Source of the DNA: Heliocidaris erythrogramma
Taxonomy: Eukaryota > Echinodermata > Echinoidea > Camarodonta > Echinometridae
Assembly (NCBI GenBank): GCA_025617745.1
Contig: CM046856.1
Coordinates: 43,577,049-43,641,048 of the forward strand
Length of the DNA stretch: 64,000 nucleotides
Direction of reading: 5' to 3'
Below the pieces are notes generated by a model, which worked only from the letters and a program-made list of their open reading frames with translations, ran no database searches and had not been told where the DNA came from. Positions 60,201 to 64,000 of this stretch are shown in pieces; the first letter of the stretch is position 1; every line of letters begins with the position of its first letter. The position numbers and the translations under genes are program-made.

Positions 60201-61294
60201 CTCTCTCTCTCTTTCTCTCTCTCTCTGTCTCTCTGTCCGTCTTTCTCTCCGTCTTTCTTGCTCATTTGATCTTAATCACTTTTCTCTTCACCTTTTAATT
60301 TGATTATGTCAGCTCACTGAGCTTGGATTTAACATTGATGTTGCCAAGGAGGCATTGAAGCGATATGGAGGAATAGTGGACAAGGCGGTTGAGAAGCTTT
60401 TGTCTTCAGGAGGGGTTCTTCCTTCTCTCCCGTCAACCTCACCAACCTCGGACACAGGTGCATCATCAAGTTCAGGTAAACAAGATATTATATGCAGGGA
60501 TGGACTGGATCCAAGATTTTGTAAAAGGAGGGGAGGAGCGATAATTCCCTTAAAAATTCTGACAGGCAAACAAACAAATGATCTTTTTCCTGTGCTATTT
60601 TTTTACTTAAATATCTTTGAAAAGCACAGAGAGAAAAAAAAAATCTAACAAACAAACAAAACAAAGAAGAAGGGAGAAAAGGTTATAACATTTTCAGTTG
60701 TACATTTTGGGATCGTTTACCTTGGTTTCAAAGTGGGGGCACAGGCCTTCCAGTCCCCCACCTAACTTTCAGTGGCATCGGCCGACATTAGAAGAGCTAA
60801 TTAATTAGAAACAATATTACTGATGCAACGATCATGAGTAGTCTATGAAGGATATTAGCCTTATTAAGCTCCAATGGTCATTTCGTCATTGTTTTTTAAA
60901 TCTTATGCAAAAGGGGGAAACATCCATTTTTGTCCATTCTGACATTTACAAATTTTTGCCTGGACCAATGTCTGTAGTATTTTATTATTTATGTTTGTTT
61001 GTTTATTCCTTTTTGAAAAGTATGATAGCTTCACCCAAATGAAATATTGATATGAATGAGTATAACAGTTATTTGAAGCACACTATAATACATTTTGAAA
61101 GGAACCGAAATGAAATCATTTTTCAATTTTATTCAGCAGAAGAAAGTGTGAAGCTGACAGCAGAGCAAAAACAAGCAATAGAGGACGTCCTTCCCGATAT
61201 ACCCGATCATGAAGAGGACTATCTCGACATTACGCTAGAGGAAGAGGCTGCGTTTATTGCCGAATACAAAGCAAGGATAGATTCGGCACTTTGA
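27097..61294 (+). CDS. NUB1: NUB1, NEDD8 ultimate buster 1, complete, twelve coding exons
   Basis: Exons: 27097-27222, 27848-28083, 28877-28988, 29677-29791, 30413-30611, 36892-37001, 37904-38031, 38407-38463, 39257-39498, 59504-59702, 60313-60475, 61137-61294. Together 1845 bp, 614 residues plus TGA, close to the 615 of the human protein; every junction is GT-AG and in phase. Seen: N-terminal KLWLQPYT segment, a ubiquitin-like region (about 75-160), TPR-like helices (about 230-345), a basic stretch (about 417-438) and three UBA domains (about 374-414, 447-487, 509-546), then an acidic tail ([17 protein letters not shown]). Family knowledge: NUB1 binds NEDD8 and FAT10 and delivers conjugates to the proteasome. 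Intron 9 is 20 kb and hosts an antisense gene. Repeats fill most other introns. Confidence 0.94.
27848..28083 (+). CDS. NUB1: NUB1 exon 2
   Basis: Acceptor TACAG, donor GTAAGT. Encodes the coiled segment ([15 protein letters not shown]) and the first strands of the ubiquitin-like region. Exits in phase 2. Confidence 0.92.
28533..28606. repeat. CT/TG microsatellite
   Basis: (TCTG)n, (TG)n and (CT)n tracts in NUB1 intron 2. Confidence 0.85.
28877..28988 (+). CDS. NUB1: NUB1 exon 3, ubiquitin-like region
   Basis: Acceptor TCACAG, donor GTAAAA. Contains [20 protein letters not shown], the typical ubiquitin-like strand, turn and helix order. Phase 0 exit. Confidence 0.93.
29060..29358 (-). mobile_element. 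tRNA-derived SINE in NUB1 intron 3
   Basis: Read on the minus strand, the tRNA-like head starts near 29358 (GTGTCATGGTC) and has a box B GGTTCAAATCC at 29297-29307. A unique body follows and the element ends in an ATT repeat near 29062-29082. The head could be from any of several tRNAs. Confidence 0.7.
29556..29655. mobile_element. Short pogo/Tigger-like MITE, TA target site
   Basis: Bounded by TA (29554-29555 and 29656-29657). Ends GAGTGGAAACTCGTTATAAGG and, reverse, CAGTAGAACTC; inside 'gatataac' repeats. Decayed relative of 48757-48900. Confidence 0.6.
29677..29791 (+). CDS. NUB1: NUB1 exon 4
   Basis: Acceptor TTGTAG, donor GTAAGC. Closes the ubiquitin-like fold ([15 protein letters not shown]) and starts a charged helix. 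A pogo-like MITE ends 21 bp upstream of the exon. Confidence 0.92.
30413..30611 (+). CDS. NUB1: NUB1 exon 5
   Basis: Encodes [35 protein letters not shown] and LLEADHAF, strongly NUB1-like TPR-type helices. The donor GTGTGG is weak, and a fold-back element starts 8 bases after the exon end. Phase 2 exit. Confidence 0.92.
30619..31933. mobile_element. Fold-back element with CACAGATTGTCG subterminal repeats
   Basis: Perfect 22-bp inverted ends at 30631-30652 and 31900-31921 (beginning TGTTGCAGCACAGATTGTCG), extended outward by imperfect AACAATAAGCC / GGCCGTATTGTT. The motif CACAGATTGTC recurs many times in both orientations near each end. The interior holds CTTGGT-type repeats (30826-30920) and long poly-G and poly-T tracts. 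No transposase seen and no sure target duplication. Confidence 0.78.
31124..31345. repeat. Poly-G and poly-T tracts
   Basis: G tract of about 24 at 31128-31150, and a T tract of about 28 running into about 16 G (31299-31341), inside the fold-back element. Confidence 0.9.
32006..34402 (+). mobile_element. Hairpin-ended Helitron/Helentron-like non-autonomous element, outer (older) copy
   Basis: The 5' end has the hairpin ATGCCTCCG (32010-32018) / CGGAGGCAT (32036-32044), then a (GTCC)n microsatellite. Central units with 'gcgataactcaagaacca' and 'aggtcaaaggtca' follow. It is interrupted by the inner copy at 32314-33817, then resumes at 33818 with matching sequence. The 3' end (ggcagaggcata...ttcatcttgt) is decayed. 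Assignment to Helentron-type elements is by structure only. Confidence 0.7.
32314..33817 (+). mobile_element. Hairpin-ended Helitron/Helentron-like element, inner copy with about seven tandem 170-bp repeats
   Basis: 5' hairpin ATGCCTCCG (32317-32325) / CGGAGGCAT (32344-32352), (GTCC)n, then about seven units of 168-173 bp starting near 32431, 32599, 32771, 32940, 33111, 33284 and 33454 (each with 'cgttaccacgatatctcaag' or close). The 3' end is GGCGGAGGCATAAATTC, hairpin GACCGCG/CGCGGTC, a 10-base spacer and CTAG followed by T. Hairpin plus spacer plus CTAG-T is the Helitron 3' signature. Insertion falls between T residues of the outer copy. Confidence 0.78.
34651..36317. mobile_element. Tc1/mariner-type palindromic element, 1.67 kb
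   Basis: TA duplication (34649-34650 and 36318-36319). Ends CAGTTAACAACAAAATTATT and its complement. The arms match nearly throughout: blocks near 34800-34900, 34980-35040, 35110-35180 and 35240 have inverted counterparts near 36050-36160, 35930-35990, 35810-35870 and 35740. Almost the whole element folds back on itself. No intact transposase. Confidence 0.82.
36660..36730 (+). repeat. Direct repeat of 36315-36395 sequence
   Basis: 'caacaaaa.gaa' and 'ctttgaatgaaacactc.cttgg' occur at both places, flanking 280 bp of AT-rich DNA in NUB1 intron 5. Confidence 0.6.
36892..37001 (+). CDS. NUB1: NUB1 exon 6
   Basis: Acceptor ATCAG, donor [26 protein letters not shown] is a hallmark NUB1 helix. 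It follows a 6.3 kb repeat-filled intron. Confidence 0.94.
37904..38031 (+). CDS. NUB1: NUB1 exon 7
   Basis: Too short for a simple ORF scan; found by phase and homology. The acceptor AG at 37902-37903 is the only nearby one that fits the phase. Encodes [19 protein letters not shown] and LYVRLYLLQ, which match the family. Donor GTATAA, phase 0. Confidence 0.9.
38180..38236 (-). mobile_element. SINE 3' fragment
   Basis: Reverse complement of the 3' body of the SINE at 62837: 'gaagcgcatagggacgtt' and 'tgatatgcgctata' match. Confidence 0.65.
38407..38463 (+). CDS. NUB1: NUB1 exon 8, 19 codons
   Basis: Acceptor CCCCAG, donor [25 protein letters not shown] aligns without gaps to the family helix after RLYLLQ. 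A micro-exon, phase 0 at both ends. Confidence 0.87.
38580..38800 (+). repeat. Dispersed repeat with TTAGGG-like core, copy 2
   Basis: 'caacatttgctccagg' precedes GGGGTTAGGGTTGGG, TTTAGGGTTAGG and 'ccagggttgaagttagg'; same order as at the left edge of the window. Confidence 0.7.
39257..39498 (+). CDS. NUB1: NUB1 exon 9, first UBA domain
   Basis: Acceptor TTATAG chosen because it restores phase 0. UBA1: [30 protein letters not shown]. Then a Lys/Arg/Glu-rich basic segment (possible nuclear signal). Donor GTGAGT, phase 2. It precedes the 20-kb intron. Confidence 0.93.
39541..40129. other. Start of NUB1 intron 9, nothing recognised
   Basis: No element end or coding signal seen. Confidence 0.4.
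40130..40516. mobile_element. Inverted-repeat element with GACAACTACCCC ends
   Basis: Ends GACAACTACCCCCCCC and GGGGGGTAGTTGTC. Inside, 'ccgggcaattaacccc' (near 40168) and 'ggtaattgccctggggtta' (near 40468) are inverted. An (AAAT)/(AAAC) tract lies in the loop. No transposase; target duplication unclear. Confidence 0.6.
40530..40690 (+). repeat. Dispersed repeat with TTAGGG-like core, copy 3
   Basis: GTTAGGGTTAGGTTTAGGG, then 'gtccagagttgaggttagg' and 'gcatgtgtcttgcga'. Confidence 0.7.
40691..42270. other. NUB1 intron 9, nothing recognised
   Basis: AT-rich; contains ACATGTACATGTA tracts near 41466 and 41832 that are common throughout the window. Confidence 0.45.
42270..43166 (+). mobile_element. 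Hairpin-ended Helitron-like element, family 1, 5'-truncated old copy
   Basis: Central units with 'ctcaagaaccatttga' and 'aggtcaaaggtca' in the order of the 32006 element. The 3' end has GTCTGCACGCAGTC hairpin, 10-base spacer and CTAG-T (43163-43167). The 5' hairpin is missing. Confidence 0.72.
43448..43616. repeat. Perfect inverted repeat, 70-bp arms, 29-bp loop
   Basis: Arms 43448-43517 and 43547-43616 are exact reverse complements (start AATTCAGAAAAAAGGTTTGC). The loop holds 'tcctgacgaagg', with a small extra stem CTTCG/CGAAG. No target duplication seen. Confidence 0.95.
43617..45760. other. NUB1 intron 9, mostly unrecognised
   Basis: Contains a half copy of the 7505 inverted-repeat element near 44150-44220 and poly-C at 45596-45608. 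A plus frame at 44946-45140 has no family match and is not called. Confidence 0.45.
45773..45883. repeat. Inverted repeat, arms about 46-49 bp
   Basis: CATGGGCGCCAATCCTCACA... at 45773-45818 and its complement at 45835-45883; the outer 'cttgggggcaag'/'catgggggcaag' is partly symmetric too. Short loop 'ccattgttgcatcca'. Confidence 0.88.
46602..46895. mobile_element. MITE, 294 bp, TIR TGACAGGGTCAGGATCCAGC
   Basis: 25-bp terminal inverted repeats at 46602-46626 and 46871-46895 with one mismatch. Family unknown; a 2-bp AT duplication is possible if the ends are taken at GACAG. Confidence 0.72.
46896..47600. other. NUB1 intron 9, nothing recognised
   Basis: No coding signal or element ends. Confidence 0.4.
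47608..48358. mobile_element. piggyBac-like MITE, 751 bp, TTAA target site
   Basis: TTAA at 47604-47607 and 48359-48362. Ends CCCTAATAG and CTATTAGGG. Subterminal GGGGGGGCGGATT / GCGGAATCAGCCCC blocks are inverted. TTAA with CCC..GGG ends is the piggyBac pattern. No transposase frame. Confidence 0.7.
48757..48900. mobile_element. pogo/Tigger-like MITE, 144 bp, TA target site
   Basis: TA on both sides (48755-48756 and 48901-48902). Ends CAGTGGAACCTC and GAGGTTCCACTG are perfect. Inside, 'cctataaggga' and 'gttatgaatagg' as in pogo-derived MITEs. Confidence 0.85.
49118..49927 (-). CDS. ZBED-like gene exon 4, dimerisation region and stop
   Basis: Acceptor [39 protein letters not shown], then an acidic insert, [20 protein letters not shown] and IIFLNHNW. 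The stretch expected to read IPATS..SERVFS..AG reads [14 protein letters not shown]. 269 residues, then stop. Confidence 0.85.
   Translation of the reverse strand: MVGSRDNVEKVASLDGRNAELYLTEDQWNLAEKLVSSLQILRAALAVMSKDKTGSVSCLLPVVHSILQHCEDASHGPNSPMERFLKTIGRETREKWDLTAILPSSVPMLAALLDPRFKKLKFIAEEDKTDVLEALKGVMAANPGMDQDGESENNISAESQEASPFLCLFGDGEEYAQDRQDIDTEISNYMTFPALRHDSCPLDWWRVNRGRFPHLVKLAKQFLCVPAIAQSMSDILAGTSMVDMKRALLEVEVAAPIIFLNHNWSLTQV
49118..57315 (-). CDS. ZBED-like gene: BED finger plus inactive hAT transposase, antisense in NUB1 intron 9
   Basis: Four exons, 57315-57118, 54918-54469, 54052-53501 and 49927-49118; all junctions are GT-AG and phase 0; 669 residues plus stop. Seen: BED zinc finger at 21-60 (C36, C39, H55, H60), a hAT DNA-binding-type region (about 145-205, [21 protein letters not shown]), the RNase-H-like core from 217, and the hAT dimerisation region at the C-terminus ([27 protein letters not shown]). 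The first catalytic aspartate is kept (D235, VYDLW), but the second (normally in a TDNASN-type motif) reads ILNRQG, the core CxxH histidine is gone and the SERxFS glutamate is absent. Long open exons with a dead active site suggest a domesticated DNA-binding protein, like vertebrate ZBED genes. Role unknown. Confidence 0.82.
50345..51866 (+). mobile_element. Hairpin-ended Helitron-like element, family 2, about eight tandem units
   Basis: 5' hairpin CCGGCAA/TTGCCGG (50349-50363). Tandem units of roughly 165-170 bp (some partial) from about 50420 to 51720, each with 'ttcaaattttgtatggag', 'ggtgatgctgcc' and 'tatagggtcaaaggtca'. 3' end: hairpin CATTGC/GCAATG (51841-51855), 7-base spacer, CTAG (51863-51866), then T. 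Unrelated in sequence to family 1 but same layout. Lies in intron 3 of the ZBED-like gene. Confidence 0.75.
52011..52546 (-). mobile_element. Hairpin-ended Helitron-like element, family 1, short copy
   Basis: Minus orientation. 5' end near 52546 (CCTCTGCCCACCGTAGGTGG), (CGTC)n, one central unit, and the 3' end with the GACCGCG hairpin, spacer and CTAG at 52011-52014 followed by T. About 535 bp, so the number of central units varies between copies. Confidence 0.75.
52597..53410. mobile_element. pogo-like non-autonomous element, 814 bp, TA target site
   Basis: TA at 52595-52596 and 53411-53412. Ends CAGGGGAACCTCAACATAAC and, reverse, CAGGGGAAACCGCTATAAC. Internal tandem repeat of about 36-40 bp at 52868-53040 ('gtctttttattcatatc..agcgcaggga'). 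No transposase. Confidence 0.8.
52868..53040. repeat. Short tandem repeat, unit about 36-40 bp
   Basis: Units share 'ttttattcgtatcac' and 'gcaggcag' or 'gcagggag' blocks. Lies within the pogo-like element. Confidence 0.7.
53501..54052 (-). CDS. ZBED-like gene exon 3, RNase-H-like core
   Basis: Acceptor TTTAG, donor [30 protein letters not shown] and SWVATSEML correspond to hAT core motifs (TDGWT, ITDDWELKS, RWNSTYDML). Second catalytic Asp and CxxH His not conserved. 184 codons. Confidence 0.83.
54469..54918 (-). CDS. ZBED-like gene exon 2
   Basis: Acceptor GATCAG, donor GTTGGT. A Pro/Ser/Thr-rich linker of about 75 residues, then the conserved hAT helices ([33 protein letters not shown]). 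150 codons, phase 0. Confidence 0.8.
55022..55785 (-). mobile_element. Hairpin-ended Helitron-like element, family 3
   Basis: Minus orientation. 5' hairpin GTCTCGCC / GGCGAGAC near 55753-55782, then (GTCC)n, then about four to five units with 'atgacctttgaccttatcat' and 'ccataacatgcaggtccc'. 3' hairpin CTGTTGC/GCAACAG (55040-55056), 14-base spacer, CTAG (55022-55025), then T. Same plan as families 1 and 2. Lies in intron 1 of the ZBED-like gene. Confidence 0.7.
55800..57117. other. ZBED-like intron 1, unrecognised part
   Basis: Repeated 'gcccgaatat' strings around 56300-56540 suggest a decayed repeat. Nothing else recognised. Confidence 0.4.
57118..57315 (-). CDS. ZBED-like gene exon 1, BED finger
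   Basis: ATG at 57315, donor [25 protein letters not shown] and [10 protein letters not shown] are the BED zinc finger: aromatic residues, C-x2-C, H-x4-H. Confidence 0.85.
57426..57470 (-). promoter_or_regulatory. Candidate promoter of the ZBED-like gene
   Basis: About 110-155 bp upstream of the ATG the minus strand reads CAGCCATTTTGGCGCGGCGG, which holds a YY1-type GCCATTTT overlapping an E2F-type TTTGGCGC, in locally CpG-richer sequence. No TATA box. Motif match only. Confidence 0.4.
57917..57941. repeat. Poly-C tract
   Basis: About 25 consecutive C bases next to the LINE remnant. Confidence 0.9.
57960..58860 (-). pseudogene. LINE remnant, L1/Tx1-like reverse transcriptase
   Basis: Minus strand in pieces: [13 protein letters not shown] and [13 protein letters not shown] (58895-58584), [14 protein letters not shown] (58675-58475), [13 protein letters not shown] near 58400-58440, and a thumb-like [21 protein letters not shown] (58233-57979). 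The order matches L1/Tx1-group RT fingers, palm and thumb. Frameshifts and stops throughout; 5' and catalytic parts incomplete. Confidence 0.85.
58826..58903 (-). mobile_element. SINE 3' tail, minus orientation
   Basis: Minus strand 'gagcgctatataaatatcc' followed by an (ATT)n tail, as in other SINEs of the window. Confidence 0.6.
58930..59503. other. End of NUB1 intron 9
   Basis: Contains an imperfect direct repeat ('cgaactacttcctc', 'agcaatgctc', 'attggtcttg' at about 59008-59075 and 59147-59206). No gene. Confidence 0.5.
59504..59702 (+). CDS. NUB1: NUB1 exon 10, second UBA domain
   Basis: Acceptor TTCAG, donor GTATTT, phase 0. [20 protein letters not shown] and [15 protein letters not shown] form UBA2. 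Confidence 0.93.
59976..60003. repeat. Poly-C tract
   Basis: Long C tract with one or two interruptions in NUB1 intron 10; CT microsatellites follow at 60040-60060 and 60190-60250. Confidence 0.85.
60313..60475 (+). CDS. NUB1: NUB1 exon 11, third UBA domain
   Basis: Acceptor GTCAG, donor [24 protein letters not shown] and [13 protein letters not shown] form UBA3, followed by a Ser/Thr/Pro-rich linker. Phase 1 exit. Confidence 0.93.
61137..61294 (+). CDS. NUB1: NUB1 exon 12, C-terminus and stop
   Basis: Acceptor ATTCAG. Encodes the conserved acidic tail, [17 protein letters not shown] and [12 protein letters not shown], and TGA. Confidence 0.93.
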
Positions 61295-61435
61295 TTGTAA
61301 CTTTGAATAATTCACAAACTCGTTATCTTGAAAATATGTCTGAATGAATCTACCTTTCATGATAAAAAAGGTTTCAAACATTTTCCTCAGTGAATAGGTG
61401 TTGAACAATTTCCTCCTCAACCTAGAACAAAAAAG

Positions 61436-61441
61436 AATAAA
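61436..61441 (+). terminator. Poly(A) signal AATAAA, likely for NUB1
   Basis: First canonical AATAAA found downstream of the NUB1 stop, 142 bp after it. Confidence 0.5.
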
Positions 61442-61449
61442 GATATGAA

Positions 61450-62830
61450 GTCAGGAATAAGGTACGAGATAAAAAACACAAAATACAAAACACAACAAAT
61501 ATAGGGTTGCAGTAGGCCTTTTTCTAATTTGAGAACAAGGAATATGCTTAGATTGATCATGCTTCGGAAACGCCGATCATCTTCAAAACATACTTGTGTT
61601 TTTGCACCGTCATATACAGTTGGACTTGCACCAAGTCTACCGATGTTTACATTATTGGTACTTTGGTACAGTAGAAAAATTAGGTGAATCACAACTGACT
61701 TCTTCTCTGTACAGTATATGTTGTATTTTTGGAACTTATTGGAAAGTATTTTTAGAACTTATTTGGAAAGTATTTTGGAATATACACTTGAGATCATGTT
61801 GACCAGGGGCAGACCAGTCAATATATTCTCCGTTCTTATATCATCTTATTATTAAAAACTACACGAGCAATAACTTTTTATTGGGAGATCTGCTCTCAAT
61901 GAATTAATATTTTGGGGATATTAGCTTTCTAGTATTAGCTTTCTAGTACAATGTACATGTAATGAAAAGAGTTAGGGAAAGTCTGACTAATGAAATATAA
62001 TTATTCCTCATCGTCGAGTTGTAATATTGATTGTCATTTCTGTGGTAGATCGTAACTATCTGTGCCTTCGTATCTCTTCATGCAATTACATGCAATAATT
62101 AACCTCTAAAAAGACTTTCATCCTTTTGTGTAAACAAGTTATGTAACATGTCGATGAGTGTTTGCCTATACTGAAATGGATTGAACGCAAAAGCACGCTC
62201 AGCTGAGTTAAACCCGGCTCACACGAGGCGTCGTTTTCCGATCCAACGTTAGGACCGCGTCAGCGACTGCTTCTGTGTTTGGTGCGTCACGGAGTGATAT
62301 AGTAGTGATTGTAAATTACACAGTGCAAACCATATTTTCATAACTGGCGTATGGATAACTTGCCTTCATGTGCTCGATTAGCGCATGTAATGACGCGATG
62401 GAAATGACGCCTCATGTTAGCCAGGCTGAAGTCATAATGCTCCTCAACACAAGGAGAGTCATTTCGATTGCGTTGCTACTCACGAATTGGAGGCACTTAG
62501 TCCATATATGCTGGTTATTAAAAGCATTTTCCACTCTTCATTTTGCAATCACATTTTAAACATATACCTCTCACACGACGCGTGAAAAGCCGCACTATTC
62601 GCTAACGTACGCCGGCGTCCTACGCATAGGTCCTACGTCAGGCAAATGACGCATCGTGTACAAGGCTGGCTGGGCATGCATTTGGCGCTTGTTTGCTAAG
62701 AGATAATCACCCCCCCCCCCACCCCCCACACACACACTCCTTTAGTGACACCACTGTATAAATACCTAATCTATGTTTACAGTGTGACATCTCAAAATGA
62801 CATCTTCACTCAGTGCCTTGGTTACTTATA
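61450..62830. other. Downstream of NUB1, nothing recognised
   Basis: No coding frame with a family match. CG-richer block 62205-62290 and 62565-62690 with 'cacacgacgc' and 'gcatcgtgt' hints at a weak inverted repeat but ends could not be fixed. Confidence 0.4.
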
Positions 62831-62836
62831 CTTGTA

Positions 62837-63326
62837 GGTGTCGTGGTATATATAGTGGTTCATTCACTTGACTCTCAATCCAAGGGTTGAGGGTTCGAAT
62901 CTCAGCCCGGCACTAGTATGTATGTAATTGGGTTTTTACAGACGTGTATCAATCAGATATGATTATTTACGTCTGGGACCGACCTTTAACGTCACCATCC
63001 GAAAGACGTGACTCAGTCTCGAACCTGGGTCCGCTGAATCAGTTTATAACTTCCACTGGAAGCTGGATTACAGGCGCACGCCACAACGCCCAGTTAGCTC
63101 GGCACTAGCGTCTTTTGGCAAGACATTAATCCACATTTGCCACTTTCCACCCAGGTGTTAAATGGGTACCTGGCAGGATTTATTCCTTGAAATGCGCTGA
63201 TTACGGCTGCCGGAGCTAAAGCCAGGGTAATAATTTCCAAAACCATTTGGAAGCGCATAGGGACGTTATATCATAATGTGATATGCGCTATACAAGAATA
63301 GTGGTATTGCCATTATTATTATTGTA
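62837..63326 (+). mobile_element. tRNA-derived SINE, about 490 bp
   Basis: tRNA-like head 62837-62912 with box-A-like GTGGTATATATAGTGG and box B GGTTCGAATC at 62892-62901. The body includes 'aaatgggtacctggcagg' and 'ggaagcgcatagggacgtt', and the tail is (ATT)n at about 63312-63326. Body fragments recur at 38180. Confidence 0.8.
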
Positions 63327-63605
63327 TATAAGGAACACGATCGCAAAAACAAAAAAAATCAACAGGCAATTTCAATAGCCTTGCCCATCACCTATTATTG
63401 AAATGTCCTGAAATTACAATGACGTATTAAGTAAATCTGCTCACGATTTCTATGGGACATCCAATAGGGTATTGAAATCTCCCTTTAGTGGATTTCTGGT
63501 AATTCTTTGCGATCGCGTTAACCATTTTACATAACTGAAATAAAGGTGTAAATACGAAGTGATCTATATATCCACCTCCTTCGCATACAGCTAGATCTTA
63601 ATACA
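63327..63605. other. Right-hand intergenic DNA, nothing recognised
   Basis: AT-rich; no gene seen. Confidence 0.4.
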
Positions 63606-63774
63606 GGGGGTGTTTCATAAAGCTGTTCGTAAAGTTACGCATGACTTTACGAACGACTGGAACATGTTCTTGGGTGCTATACTGATCAGATTCTCAAAGG
63701 TTTAGCACAAGAACTGATCACCAGTCGTTCGTAAAGCCGTGCGTAACTTACGAACAGCTTTATGAAACACCCCC
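63606..63774. mobile_element. MITE with long inverted repeats, 169 bp
   Basis: Ends GGGGGTGTTTCATAAAGCTG and CAGCTTTATGAAACACCCCC are perfect; inner arms (GTTCGTAAAG.TACGC, TTTACGAACGACTGG) also pair. Target duplication unclear. Confidence 0.82.
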
Positions 63775-64000
63775 AGGCATATTATGGTCATCGTATTGAG
63801 TGAACATATAGGGGGAGGGGGCGAATCCAGGATTCTGTATAAGGGAAGCACAATAACACACTTTTATTTAGGAAACACATATTTTTGTTTTACTACTTAA
63901 AGTATTATATTTACGTCCATATGCCTTTCAAATATATTTTAATGTTTAAGTTATTTGTTTTATTTCTTCAACATGTATTATTATGTTATCATTTCGGCAG

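Noticed and set aside
62205-62690. Possible MITE with GGCTCACACGAGGCGTC / GACGCATCGTGTACAAGGC ends
   Set aside because: Arms match weakly and no target duplication could be identified.
63070-63102. Short stretch resembling the human Alu GATTACAGGCGC...CCACGCCCA segment
   Set aside because: It lies inside an otherwise non-Alu tRNA-derived SINE with its own body and tail; only about 30 bases agree, so chance or convergent tRNA-like sequence is likelier than contamination.

Overview
The window looks like nuclear DNA from a marine invertebrate deuterostome, most likely an echinoderm such as a sea urchin. This is inferred from vertebrate-like genes split by many introns, a Ty3/Gypsy element with a tRNA-Ser type primer site, tRNA-derived SINEs ending in ATT repeats, many MITEs and hairpins, and AT-rich sequence full of G/C homopolymer tracts. 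No bacterial operons, CRISPR arrays or rRNA genes were seen.

Three host genes can be assembled from homology and splice sites. (1) 290-8676, minus: the first seven coding exons of PIKFYVE, the endosomal PI3P 5-kinase, from the start codon through the FYVE finger into the DEP domain; the gene runs off the left edge. (2) 27097-61294, plus: a complete twelve-exon NUB1 (NEDD8 ultimate buster 1), 614 residues, all exon phases consistent. (3) 49118-57315, minus: a four-exon ZBED-like gene of 669 residues, derived from a hAT transposase, lying antisense inside the 20-kb ninth intron of NUB1. It keeps a BED finger and the hAT dimerisation region, but two of the three catalytic acidic residues appear lost, so it looks like a domesticated gene. 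PIKFYVE and NUB1 are divergent and their start codons are 18.4 kb apart.

The rest is mostly transposable elements. Between the two genes, left to right: a young, disabled Ty3/Gypsy element (9059-13663, 5-bp TSD, two LTR differences) just upstream of PIKFYVE and in the same orientation; a Harbinger-type MITE (14441-15219); a fold-back repeat complex (15363-17548); a poly-G/poly-C rich stretch (18001-19000); a degenerate Kolobok-type transposon with TTAA target site, 19-bp TIRs and a broken THAP-domain transposase (19541-22473), itself hit by a LINE; several hairpins; and two broken LINE fragments (24166-26320).

The NUB1 introns hold a SINE, three pogo-like MITEs, a fold-back element starting eight bases after a splice donor, a palindromic Tc1-like element, a piggyBac-like MITE, a perfect 70-bp inverted repeat, and several elements with terminal hairpins, a CTAG-T 3' end and central tandem repeats of about 170 bp. 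The last group looks like Helitron/Helentron-derived non-autonomous elements; three families share the layout and one copy is nested in another.

All exon models come from reading splice sites and comparing with remembered family features; no alignment, database search or transcript data was available.
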